The notes under the pieces are model-generated. The model was not told the origin of the DNA, ran no database searches, and saw only the letters and a program-made list of their open reading frames with translations. From Porticoccaceae bacterium LTM1 (lineage in GTDB: Bacteria > Pseudomonadota > Gammaproteobacteria > Pseudomonadales > Porticoccaceae): a stretch of DNA of 64,000 bases. The position numbers and the translations under genes were made by a program. This document shows positions 15,814 through 23,666 of this stretch, one piece after another. The DNA lies in the NCBI GenBank assembly GCA_030252795.1, contig CP127080.1, positions 2,559,501 through 2,623,500 on the forward strand. The letters are read 5' to 3'. Positions within the stretch are counted from its first letter, which is position 1. Every line of letters starts with the position of its first letter.

Positions 15814-16563
15814 TTAACCGCGTCCCGGTCTTTCAGGACGGTCTGGACGATCAGCGCGCTCTGGCTTTTCCGGTTTTTCAGGTTTTTCCGGCTTCTCAGG
15901 ACGCTCCGCTCGTTCCGGGCGATTCGATGAAGATCCACGCTCCGCACGATCCGCTTTTGCAGCAGCACGCTCAGCCTTGAAGGCAGCCTGTGCCGGTGCC
16001 TGGGATTTAAGGCCACGCATAACCTCACCAACCTTCATATCGAAGGACTTGAAGATCTCCCCCCAACCCATGCCGGAAGCACGCATGTCGAGAATACCGC
16101 CACCGGTTTCAGCGTTGTACAGCGCCAGGGTGATCTCCTCAAGAGTCGCACCGTCTTCCAGCAACGCATCAGCGAGGCCCAGAGCCAGAGTTACCTCACC
16201 AACCCCCATAGGGCCATTGGCATTCTCAACGGTAACTACTTCGGTAACCAGCTCGGTCTTCTCGGTTTGGATCACATTGCCATCGGCATCAAACGTCTGG
16301 TTGCCGTCGGCATCCAGCACATCCACCATGACCGGATTGCCATCCGCGTCCACAACCGTCTTCTCAACTTCGATTTCGTAGCTGAGATCGTCGCCATTGC
16401 GCAGTGACTCAACCAGAGTTTGTGAATTGTCACCGGCAAAATCACTGAACTCATCAGCAACCTTATCCAGCGCCTGGCCGGCATCTTCCGCCATTGCCAC
16501 TGCTGAAACACTGCTGCCCAATACGGCAATTACTGCTACTGCAATTGGTTTCTTAAACCACAT
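15814..16563 (-). CDS. Secreted protein with DADGN repeats and PEKP-type tail
   Basis: The 249-residue protein starts at 16563 behind AAGGGGAAAGG. A signal peptide ends at VAMAED. Residues about 70-110 hold three Asp-rich units (DADGNPVM, DADGNQTF, DADGNVIQ), which resemble calcium-binding loops. A helical domain with GMGWGEIFKSF follows, and then a 50-residue tail of RPE/KPE repeats ending RPERPGRG. The gene has its own terminator. The shared tail with the protein at 13882-14439, and its position beside a sigma/anti-sigma pair, suggest one surface or periplasmic system. No function can be assigned. Confidence 0.7.
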   Translation of the reverse strand: MWFKKPIAVAVIAVLGSSVSAVAMAEDAGQALDKVADEFSDFAGDNSQTLVESLRNGDDLSYEIEVEKTVVDADGNPVMVDVLDADGNQTFDADGNVIQTEKTELVTEVVTVENANGPMGVGEVTLALGLADALLEDGATLEEITLALYNAETGGGILDMRASGMGWGEIFKSFDMKVGEVMRGLKSQAPAQAAFKAERAAAKADRAERGSSSNRPERAERPEKPEKPEKPEKPERADRPDRPERPGRG

Positions 16564-16890
16564 AAGCCTTTCCCCTTGGATCATGTTTTACGAGTAAATA
16601 TGTGTGTCCTTAACAGGACGCTTTCATACCTATCACGACGGGAAGGGAGGAAAGGTTGCATTTAAATTGCGGGAAAGGGTGATGGGGGTCACAGAATGGG
16701 GCGGTTTTGGAGTTGAGGTTGTTGGTTAAGCGAGGAGGCGGATGTTGAAATACATATATCTATTTGTTTTTTATATCCTTATTTAATTCAATTTTGACAC
16801 AACCCAACCTAATGCAGCTTATGCATGTAACATCTGCCGAACCTATTTTATCCGCCCCCTCTCTACACAGCTTGGCCGACTCAGCAGTGC
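16564..16890. other. Intergenic region without recognised genes
   Basis: 327 bp between the tail-protein promoter region and the AbiE-like genes. It holds a small inverted repeat (GTCCT/AGGAC at about 16608) and a strongly AT-rich stretch (about 16745-16800). No ORF worth calling. It is the probable left edge of the defence island. Confidence 0.4.
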
Positions 16891-17748
16891 TTAACTATTA
16901 GCCAGGAACGTCTCAGTAAATATTGCCAGCCACTCTGAGCATTCCGCCAAATCACTATTACTGCCACGCTCCATGTCCCGAGCAAACTGATCCACTTTGT
17001 CAGTTTGATCAAAGAGTTCACGCCTCAGGTATTCTCGTGTTTTTGGCAAAACAACAGCGTTAGCATCCTGCCCGAGCTTCATGGCGCTGGCCTTGCCCTC
17101 ATCCCACGCTTGAGCCTCCATTTGCCCATCCTGATAAATGGCGTCGTTGATTTCCGGGATATTGGTGTAACTTCTTATCAGGTATTGAAAATCTGATGCA
17201 TCTTTCCCTTTAAACTCGACGCGCTCAGTCCATGAAACCAATTTCAGGATACTAACCCCTACTGGTGAAGCGACCGGGATAACGATTTTTGGGTCATGAT
17301 TTATTGTTACAGCCAACGCGTTTTCAGCGGCCTCAGCAAATCCAAGCACTGTCATTAAAGACTCTTGCTTCGGTGGCCAACTGATAGTCGCATCTTTATC
17401 CGCTATTGCACCAAAGGGCAGAATATCAATCTCCCACGGCAGCCCTTCTTCATCCCGACAAGAAAATCGGTGCCATTGTTTTGAATCGGGCTCATAACCA
17501 GCTTCGAGTATGCGTTTCCCAAGAGCATCAAAGTCTTCCCAGCTTGCTACATTAATCCCAAAGTCAATGTCTCGAGTGCCTCGTTCTATTGTCGATCCAT
17601 ATCCATGCACCAGAACCAGGTCTCGTGCCATAGCCCCAACAACAAGGTAATCAATGCCAAGTGCACTGGTGTGTGCAGCAATGTCGCTGTAAATCTCGAC
17701 CAGCCCTTTGGGTAACTTTCCTGTTATATCAATTGATGTACTTTTCAC
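16891..17748 (-). CDS. AbiEii-like nucleotidyltransferase toxin
   Basis: About 285 residues if begun at GTG 17748; an ATG at 17805 is also in frame but lacks a ribosome site. The minimal nucleotidyltransferase motif is clear: VGAMARDLV followed by RGTRDIDFGI (two catalytic Asp), with a third acid in WEIDILPFG. The gene overlaps the upstream antitoxin-like gene, as is usual for AbiE type IV pairs. These toxins transfer nucleotides to tRNA or other targets during phage infection and cause growth arrest. The target here is unknown. Confidence 0.8.
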   Translation of the reverse strand: MKSTSIDITGKLPKGLVEIYSDIAAHTSALGIDYLVVGAMARDLVLVHGYGSTIERGTRDIDFGINVASWEDFDALGKRILEAGYEPDSKQWHRFSCRDEEGLPWEIDILPFGAIADKDATISWPPKQESLMTVLGFAEAAENALAVTINHDPKIVIPVASPVGVSILKLVSWTERVEFKGKDASDFQYLIRSYTNIPEINDAIYQDGQMEAQAWDEGKASAMKLGQDANAVVLPKTREYLRRELFDQTDKVDQFARDMERGSNSDLAECSEWLAIFTETFLANS

Positions 17749-18778
17749 GAATTCTGTTCGCTGTGTCGAGGTTGCGCGGATCGGCAGTTTCCAGTAGATC
17801 CGCATAGGTGATAATAGGAGGCGCTAAACCTTTCTTTTCCTCATTGACTGGCACCGTATCCCAGAACGGTTCTATCAGATCAACTCGAACTTCCGGGTGC
17901 TCATGCGGCCCAGGCTTTCGCAGCCGAGCTGCCCGCAAGAACTTTGCCATATCAACTTTATTGATATACACCGTCGCATTTTTGGGAGTCAGGTAATCGG
18001 TGTATTTGTTCGCTGCTACTTCCCCCCCCCAAACAGCGTTAAACTTTTCGGGATTGATTGTCTTCCACCAGTCAGGATCATCCGTGGTGAATGTGCCTAT
18101 CCAGTATTTTTCCTTCAGCTTATATGGATACACCTCGACCCATTTATCCAACAACCGATCAAAATCTGCCAGTTGTCGTTGGTTCTTTTCCATACCTTCT
18201 AATACCATGTCCTGTGCAATCAGATCATTGATCACAGGCCCAACAGCCCCTAAAGCCACTTGAGCTTTCTCTGCTATGGCCCGGTATTTCGCTTCAATAA
18301 ATTCTTTATCCCTGAGGAAAGCCAGTACAACTTTCATTCCTGCAAGATGGAATGCCCTGCCCGTTTTGGCCTTTTTCCTGGCTTGAGCTTCTGGTGTAGG
18401 CTTATTGCCTTTTGCATAGACGAAAACCGGCGGCTGGTTGATATATGCATTGCCCACGGTATCGATGAACTGTACGCCTGCCTTCTTCAGCTCCTCACAC
18501 ATTTTAGGGTTCACATAATCGGCTACCAGCATGCCGCAACCAGGTTCTGCAATCTGGTTGATACGATTGATAACAACCCCGAGATTGGCATGTGCCGTCC
18601 ATTTTTTAACTTCTACCGCCAGGCGAGTTGCTACCTCAGGTAGCTGAATGATTGCATCGGCGTGCTTATCGCCTGCCTCAGCTTCGCACTCGATCACCAG
18701 CAGCTGCAAGCCCACCTCACGATGAAGTGCTTTGATGGCTGCAGTCAGTATGTCCTGATTCCTCGCCTGTCTGTTCAT
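17729..18778 (-). CDS. AbiEi-family type IV antitoxin / regulator
   Basis: The 349-residue protein has an N-terminal region with a nuclease-fold-like strand pair (LQLLVIECEAEAGDKHADA, RLAVEVKKW) and a central winged-helix portion (IEAKYRAIAEKAQVALGAVGPVINDLIAQDMV). The C-terminal region, YWIGTFTTDDPDWWKT, is typical of this AbiEi-like group. It sits directly upstream of and overlaps the nucleotidyltransferase, matching the antitoxin-toxin order of AbiE. It should neutralise the toxin and repress the promoter. No convincing operator was identified upstream of 18778. Confidence 0.78.
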   Translation of the reverse strand: MNRQARNQDILTAAIKALHREVGLQLLVIECEAEAGDKHADAIIQLPEVATRLAVEVKKWTAHANLGVVINRINQIAEPGCGMLVADYVNPKMCEELKKAGVQFIDTVGNAYINQPPVFVYAKGNKPTPEAQARKKAKTGRAFHLAGMKVVLAFLRDKEFIEAKYRAIAEKAQVALGAVGPVINDLIAQDMVLEGMEKNQRQLADFDRLLDKWVEVYPYKLKEKYWIGTFTTDDPDWWKTINPEKFNAVWGGEVAANKYTDYLTPKNATVYINKVDMAKFLRAARLRKPGPHEHPEVRVDLIEPFWDTVPVNEEKKGLAPPIITYADLLETADPRNLDTANRIREKYIN

Positions 18779-19039
18779 ATCGCACTAATTACCTGAAGAT
18801 CGATTGCTAGCCTTCATTACGTTGAATTGCACAAATGAAGACGCGTCCACCTTTATATCATGTTCACAATTAATGAACAACACATAACATTGAACATAAG
18901 GAGTACAACCATATTACATTCCCACCTGAACAACGAAGCCATATCCAAGCCACTAGCTAGCAGTACTAGACCAAAGTTATTCCCAACAATACCCTTTCAG
19001 CTCTTCAAACCTACCTTTAACCCATTGTTTTAATTAGAT

Positions 19040-19294
19040 ATGAGCCGAATAAATTTGCTATTCGGCTCACCAAGCAAGTGCAACATATTCGTTGCTTTCC
19101 TGGCTAGGCAGGACATTGTCGAGTTGATAGACAAGGGCTTGAACAGCCAACTGATGTTGATCCCGCAGGAAAAGCTGAATGCAGTTCTGGCTGTTTTGGA
19201 GAACGACTCTGAATCGAACGACAGCACAAAACCAAAGACACCCAAAAGCCTGTCCGATGGGCCTTGGCAAAACTTGCTGGACGATAGCGAATGA
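19040..19294 (+). CDS. Possible small protein of unknown function
   Basis: An 84-codon frame with plausible composition: hydrophobic/charged helices, then an acidic, Ser/Pro-rich C terminus. There is no ribosome binding site before ATG 19040 and no family is recognised. A similar-length frame exists on the opposite strand, so this may be a remnant rather than a gene. It lies between the AbiE-like and Fic genes. Confidence 0.25.
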   Translation: MSRINLLFGSPSKCNIFVAFLARQDIVELIDKGLNSQLMLIPQEKLNAVLAVLENDSESNDSTKPKTPKSLSDGPWQNLLDDSE

Positions 19295-19615
19295 GTAGTC
19301 ACTACACTGATGTGTGTTAATTTTCTCGAACTAACGCTGCATGGCTAATTGATTGGTCACCTTGCAGGATACATAAGCGGCCGCAATGCTCTGACCTTTG
19401 CCGACTCGTTTCGAGAAACAGGAGTTGCCCTACTTTTGCCTCCCGTTACTTCTCGGGTGGATTATCGGGATAAATGGACCGTAGATGCTTATTTAAAAAC
19501 CAAGAATTTCAACCCCTTATCACGCCACCACATACCCTATAACCAATTGATTTTATTAAGTTATTTATTTGACCCGTTGTTTAAATTTCGCCCAAAGTCG
19601 GCTATACTAACGCCT

Positions 19616-19795
19616 ATGAGCGATAAGACCCTTAAATCCACCAATATCTATCTGAGCAAAGAACGATCTTCGCGTAAAATGCGTGTTAGGTCGATTGCCA
19701 GCTCTACTGCTATTGAAACTCGCGAGTCTGTTTCAGCAATTGAAGCAAAGCTTATTCGAAAGCAGTCTGCTCCGCGTCGCGTAACGCTTGCCTAA
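19616..19795 (+). CDS. Small basic protein convergent with fic
   Basis: 59 residues, rich in Ser/Arg/Lys, with a helix SVSAIEAKLIRKQ near the C terminus. No Shine-Dalgarno precedes ATG 19616, but a TATACT -10 element lies exactly 7 bp upstream (19603-19608), so the mRNA may start at the ATG (leaderless). Its last 44 bp overlap the end of the Fic gene on the other strand. It could be a Fic partner or antitoxin, though it does not look like YhfG or the Fic antitoxin motif. Unrecognised. Confidence 0.5.
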   Translation: MSDKTLKSTNIYLSKERSSRKMRVRSIASSTAIETRESVSAIEAKLIRKQSAPRRVTLA

Positions 19796-20393
19796 CAAGT
19801 TGTTTCATAGACTCATAATTACAATCCATTCCAGCTTGAATAGCTGAAAAGTATTTATCTCTATCTAAATCCCAACTCGAATAGTCCAGTTCCGGCTTAT
19901 TAGCCTGAAGTGCCATGACGTTTGCCAACAGACGTGAAATTCTGCCATTTCCCTCTCGAAATGGATGGACGATAATCAGCTCCACATGAACGACTGCAAT
20001 TGCCTCAATTAACGATTCATCGTCCATTTCAAAGCAAGGGGTGTACTTAGACAAAAACTTTTCGTCCAGCTCTTTTAAACAATATGGAATTTGTCTGGCA
20101 GACGCAAAATGGAAATCATCTTTCGCCAGATTAACCGAACGTTGATTGCCTGCCCATTCATAAACATTGCCCAACCACTTTCGATGCCATTCAAAAATTT
20201 CCTCTACGGTAATAACCTGATCATTTTCAACTTCACCTAAAACCACATCGTAGAGTTGTTCAAGCAAATCCAGCTCGATATCATCCATTTCAGCTGGATC
20301 AGTAATGCCCAACTTGTTTCGCAACACACGCTCATTCGAGCCAGGTTGATATTGGCCTTCCACGGTTCCCGAAGCTTGGTAACGATCAGTCAT
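19752..20393 (-). CDS. Fic-domain AMP-transferase
   Basis: The 213-residue protein starts at ATG 20393. The Fic motif HPFREGNGRISR is complete at about residues 148-159 (catalytic His plus the phosphate-binding GNGR), preceded by IFEWHRKWLGNVYEWAG in the N-terminal helical region. Fic enzymes transfer AMP from ATP to hydroxyl groups of target proteins such as gyrase or GTPases. No clear inhibitory S/T-x3-E-x2-N helix is visible within the protein, so an external control factor may exist. It is the last gene of the minus-strand restriction/retron array. Confidence 0.88.
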   Translation of the reverse strand: MTDRYQASGTVEGQYQPGSNERVLRNKLGITDPAEMDDIELDLLEQLYDVVLGEVENDQVITVEEIFEWHRKWLGNVYEWAGNQRSVNLAKDDFHFASARQIPYCLKELDEKFLSKYTPCFEMDDESLIEAIAVVHVELIIVHPFREGNGRISRLLANVMALQANKPELDYSSWDLDRDKYFSAIQAGMDCNYESMKQLVRQALRDAEQTAFE

Positions 20394-20444
20394 AAACCAG
20401 TTTCCCAACTAGTCCAGCAGTAATTAGCAAACTTATAGAGGATA

Positions 20445-21440
20445 TTAATCCACGGGCCAGTAAATCCGAACAAGAGGCACTAAAACTCTCCCATCCAAAT
20501 CAAAGTTCTCATAGTGACTGACGATTAAGTCGGCTATGTCATCGAGATCAACTAGTGTCAAAGGAAAAGTTGAACGATCCGCTTCATATCTCGCTTCACG
20601 AGAGAAGCCACCCGTGCTTACAAACAAGCCGGAATCCCCTTCGCGAAGTGCCCCAATAAAACCTCTTATTGCAGAAGCGCCCATAGAGCCGCTGCGATGC
20701 TTTACTTCAGCCTTAATCCTTGGTTGAGTGAGCCCCAAACCATCCGGCGAAGCAATAACATCAACACCACGATCAGGGCCTTTTGGCGATACTTTGGCCT
20801 TGTAGCCCATGGCGCGCAATATTGCAGCAACCAATTCTTCCATCTCATCGGGATTAAGAGCAGCCACTTTGTCTTTAATCAATTCATGGCTTTGCGCTAC
20901 CGTGTCATCCTTTAACTGAGTCGTTTCTTCCAGCTCTGGTTGATCCTGCTTTGACTCTTGCTTAACAGACCTTCCTTCTAACACCACAAGCATCTCTTGG
21001 GCAACTTCTTCACTTACCGCAAATAGAGTTAACACGGAACCCAGTGAGTTTCGGGCTTTGGTAGATAATGCATCGCGCCCAACAGAACCCAGCCATTCAA
21101 CTTTTCTCAGATTAGCATAGCCCTCAATCACTTCTGGCTGATAACTGTACTGCCCGAGATCTCTACCAACCATGTATTCGCGAGTTTCCGGATTGTAGCT
21201 AACCACAATATCACCAGATGAAATCTGATCACGAAACTTCAAAATCATCGCCACGGCATTAGCCGTTTTACTGGGTTTATCATTGCCGTAAATTTCAATA
21301 TAGCGAGAACGCAATGATTCATCAGTTTTGTATTGGGTTAAATCACCCAGCTGTGACCAACCAATGGCCACATAGCCTTTAGCAAAATCTTCGCTAATAA
21401 TCCCGCCTCGACCGGCACGAACCATCCAGGTATTACTCAT
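20445..21440 (-). CDS. Mrr-like restriction endonuclease
   Basis: The 331-residue protein has an N-terminal domain of about 155 residues (WMVRAGRGGIISEDF, VAIGW) resembling modification-sensing modules, then a linker rich in Gln/Glu. A C-terminal Mrr_cat PD-(D/E)xK fold is visible: GPDRGVDVIA (D227) and AEVKHR (E245, K247), followed by SAIRGFIGAL. Mrr enzymes cut DNA carrying foreign methylation. The start is 3 bp after the HEPN gene stop, so it belongs to the same operon. Its presence beside a type I system gives both methyl-dependent and methyl-blocked cutting. Confidence 0.87.
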   Translation of the reverse strand: MSNTWMVRAGRGGIISEDFAKGYVAIGWSQLGDLTQYKTDESLRSRYIEIYGNDKPSKTANAVAMILKFRDQISSGDIVVSYNPETREYMVGRDLGQYSYQPEVIEGYANLRKVEWLGSVGRDALSTKARNSLGSVLTLFAVSEEVAQEMLVVLEGRSVKQESKQDQPELEETTQLKDDTVAQSHELIKDKVAALNPDEMEELVAAILRAMGYKAKVSPKGPDRGVDVIASPDGLGLTQPRIKAEVKHRSGSMGASAIRGFIGALREGDSGLFVSTGGFSREARYEADRSTFPLTLVDLDDIADLIVSHYENFDLDGRVLVPLVRIYWPVD

Positions 21441-21443
21441 TCT

Positions 21444-22229
21444 TTATTCCCTATCTGAGTACAACTGATTAATAAACTCCGATACCATTTCAAAGCTGCC
21501 CAAAACCTGATCATGCAACATGGCGGTTCCGTGGGCGTACGTGTTTCGGATTTTGTTAGTGTGATCAATCAAAAACTGAACATGATCATAATTTTCGTCA
21601 GGCGGAAGTTGTTCAACCTCTATTATTGGAAGCTCGATTTCATCTTTACCCGTTTTGGCCATCTCTGCCTCAGCCCACTCCCACTGTTCACGTTGAGTCG
21701 TATAATAAGCCTGCCTAGTAGCATGACGGTGCCATGCTGAAAAGCCATTATTAGCCACCAATTTGTTATCGCGGCTATATTCCATCAGAGTCTTTAGGCC
21801 TTGCCTAATTCCTAGCTTCTTTCCAGTCTGATCGAAATGCTGCTGTTTCCGATCTCGTATATAGTTTTTCAACTCCTTATCGCCTACCCGGTCCTTCAAT
21901 GCCAACTCTAGGACTGTAAGAACTTTCGCTTCAGCCACATTAAAAAACTCATAAACATACCAGGCATAGACGTAGATATTTCGTGCAATCCCATATTGAG
22001 ATGAAATCTTAGCGGGCACCATTGAATGCAACTCAAATTGGGCGACTTGAGAATAATGATCCTCTAATGTTAATGATCGCTGACTACCCGTTGCTCGATC
22101 AATAACCACATAGTGGCTATTACGAGCATCTACTTTCGATATATCCGATAAAGGTTTCAAACTATCGATACCACTGCTATTAAACTGAATCTTCCATAAG
22201 TACCGCTTCAACAGAGCGAAATTCCTCAA
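21444..22229 (-). CDS. HEPN-motif protein, candidate RNase of the restriction/retron operon
   Basis: The 261-residue, largely helical protein has KIRNTYAHG at about residues 226-234. This is the R-x4-H catalytic motif of HEPN ribonucleases, in the expected C-terminal helix. It begins at a TTG (22229) 50 bp inside the hsdM 3' end; no ATG lies near, and other starts would shorten it. HEPN nucleases such as RnlA, PrrC-like and Abi proteins cut tRNA or mRNA and abort infection. I do not recognise the rest. Function as an RNase is inferred from the motif and location. Confidence 0.7.
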   Translation of the reverse strand: MRNFALLKRYLWKIQFNSSGIDSLKPLSDISKVDARNSHYVVIDRATGSQRSLTLEDHYSQVAQFELHSMVPAKISSQYGIARNIYVYAWYVYEFFNVAEAKVLTVLELALKDRVGDKELKNYIRDRKQQHFDQTGKKLGIRQGLKTLMEYSRDNKLVANNGFSAWHRHATRQAYYTTQREQWEWAEAEMAKTGKDEIELPIIEVEQLPPDENYDHVQFLIDHTNKIRNTYAHGTAMLHDQVLGSFEMVSEFINQLYSDRE

Positions 22230-23652
22230 GTGCCGCTTCTAGCTGCTCCACTATTTCCTGGGCAAGAATTTCAGGTGCCGGAAGGTTTTCGGTATCTTCC
22301 AGTGATTCATCCTTCAACCAAAAGATATCCAAATTCGTTTTATCCCTGGAGATCAGCTCGTCGTAGGTATAAGACTTCCAGCGCTCTTTATGTTTGGATT
22401 CTCTTCGTTTATTGAGTTCACCAGCCTTGTAACAATCAACAAACTCCGAGAAGTCATCTTTTTTAAGGCGATTTTGCTTCAATGTTTTATGTACATTGGT
22501 TCTGTAGTCATATACCCAAAGCTTTTTAGTCCACGGTGTTTTTGCGGCAGGCTTGGCATCAAAGAAGATGACGTTTGCCTTTACGCCTTGGGCGTAGAAG
22601 ATGCCTGTGGGTAGGCGCAGTATGGTGTGTAAATTGCAACGTTCTAACAGGTTTTTACGGATGGTTTCGCCGGCACCTCCCTCAAATAGGACGTTATCGG
22701 GAACAACCACTGCGGCTTTGCCGTCGATTTTTAGCATATTGGCGATATGCTGCACGAAGTTAAGTTGTTTGTTGGAGGTGGTAGCCCAAAAGTCGGTGCG
22801 CTCATAAGTGAGTTTTTCGGATTCGGCTTTACCAGACTTTTCGTTAATTACTGTAATAGAGCTTTTTTTACCGAAAGGTGGATTGGCTAGCACAATATCC
22901 ACACGGTCGTTATCGCCCACTTCTTTGGCCAAGGCATCCTGACTGATTACCGGGCACTCACCATCGGCGCTGCCGATGCCATGCAGGTATAAGTTCATGG
23001 CACATAAACGGGTAACACTATCGACAATGTCGTTACCGCGTACGGCGTTTTCACGCAGGTGCTTCTGCTCTTTTTTCGACTTGGCTTGAGTCGCCATATA
23101 GTCATAAGCCGCCAGCAAAAAACCACCTGTACCACAGGCTGGGTCGGCCACGGTATCCATTACAACCGGCTGCATCACCTCTACCATGGCTTCAATTAAC
23201 GGGCGAGGGGTAAAGTATTGGCCGGCACCGCCTTTCACATCTTGTGCGTTACGCTCTAACAAGCCTTCGTAGATTTCGCCTTTTACATCCACCGGCAAAG
23301 TCGACCAGGCTTCTTTCTCGATCATTTTGATTAGGCGTTCCAGCTTGGCTGGGTCTTGTATTTTGTTTTGTGCCTTACGGAAGATAGTGCCTAACATACC
23401 GCCTTGTTTACCCAACTCTTCCAAGGTATGGCGGTATTGAATCTCTAAGGCATCACCATCGAGCTTAACCAACCTTGACCAGCTATATTTATCAGGCACA
23501 GCCACAGTTTGACCAGCGCTTTCACGCTCATCAGCCATTTTTAAAAAGATAAGAAAAGTAATCTGTTCGACGTAGTCGCCGTAACCTACACCGTCATCAC
23601 GTAATACGTGGGCGTAATTCCAGACTTTGTTGACGATTTCTGCTGCGCTCAT
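22180..23652 (-). CDS. hsdM: Type I restriction-modification DNA methyltransferase subunit
   Basis: The 490-residue protein has an N-terminal helical HsdM_N domain (IVNKVWNYAHVLRDDGVGYGDYVEQITFL, read in parts), the SAM-binding motif DPACGTGGFL at about 175 and the N6-adenine catalytic motif NPPF (ANPPFGKKS). With HsdS it methylates adenine at the target site. Its start lies 14 bp after the reverse transcriptase stop, so the methylase is separated from hsdS by the retron. The last 50 bp overlap the HEPN gene. Confidence 0.94.
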   Translation of the reverse strand: MSAAEIVNKVWNYAHVLRDDGVGYGDYVEQITFLIFLKMADERESAGQTVAVPDKYSWSRLVKLDGDALEIQYRHTLEELGKQGGMLGTIFRKAQNKIQDPAKLERLIKMIEKEAWSTLPVDVKGEIYEGLLERNAQDVKGGAGQYFTPRPLIEAMVEVMQPVVMDTVADPACGTGGFLLAAYDYMATQAKSKKEQKHLRENAVRGNDIVDSVTRLCAMNLYLHGIGSADGECPVISQDALAKEVGDNDRVDIVLANPPFGKKSSITVINEKSGKAESEKLTYERTDFWATTSNKQLNFVQHIANMLKIDGKAAVVVPDNVLFEGGAGETIRKNLLERCNLHTILRLPTGIFYAQGVKANVIFFDAKPAAKTPWTKKLWVYDYRTNVHKTLKQNRLKKDDFSEFVDCYKAGELNKRRESKHKERWKSYTYDELISRDKTNLDIFWLKDESLEDTENLPAPEILAQEIVEQLEAALEEFRSVEAVLMEDSV

Positions 23653-23666
23653 AATCTAATTCTTAT

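Noticed and set aside
18002-18030. Run of nine Cs in the AbiEi-like gene as a phase-variation tract
   Set aside because: A C9 tract is present at about 18022-18030, and it could slip. The frame is intact here, though, and no sign of switching can be seen from a single sequence.
16564-19040. A copy of the ssrA 3' end as a second attachment site
   Set aside because: I looked for GGAGGCGG/TTGAAC-like segments at the left end of the island and found only short, unconvincing matches (for example near 16725).
19030-19302. 90-codon open frame opposite the small plus-strand frame at 19040
   Set aside because: Ser/Phe-rich without a ribosome site. At most one strand can be coding and neither is well supported.
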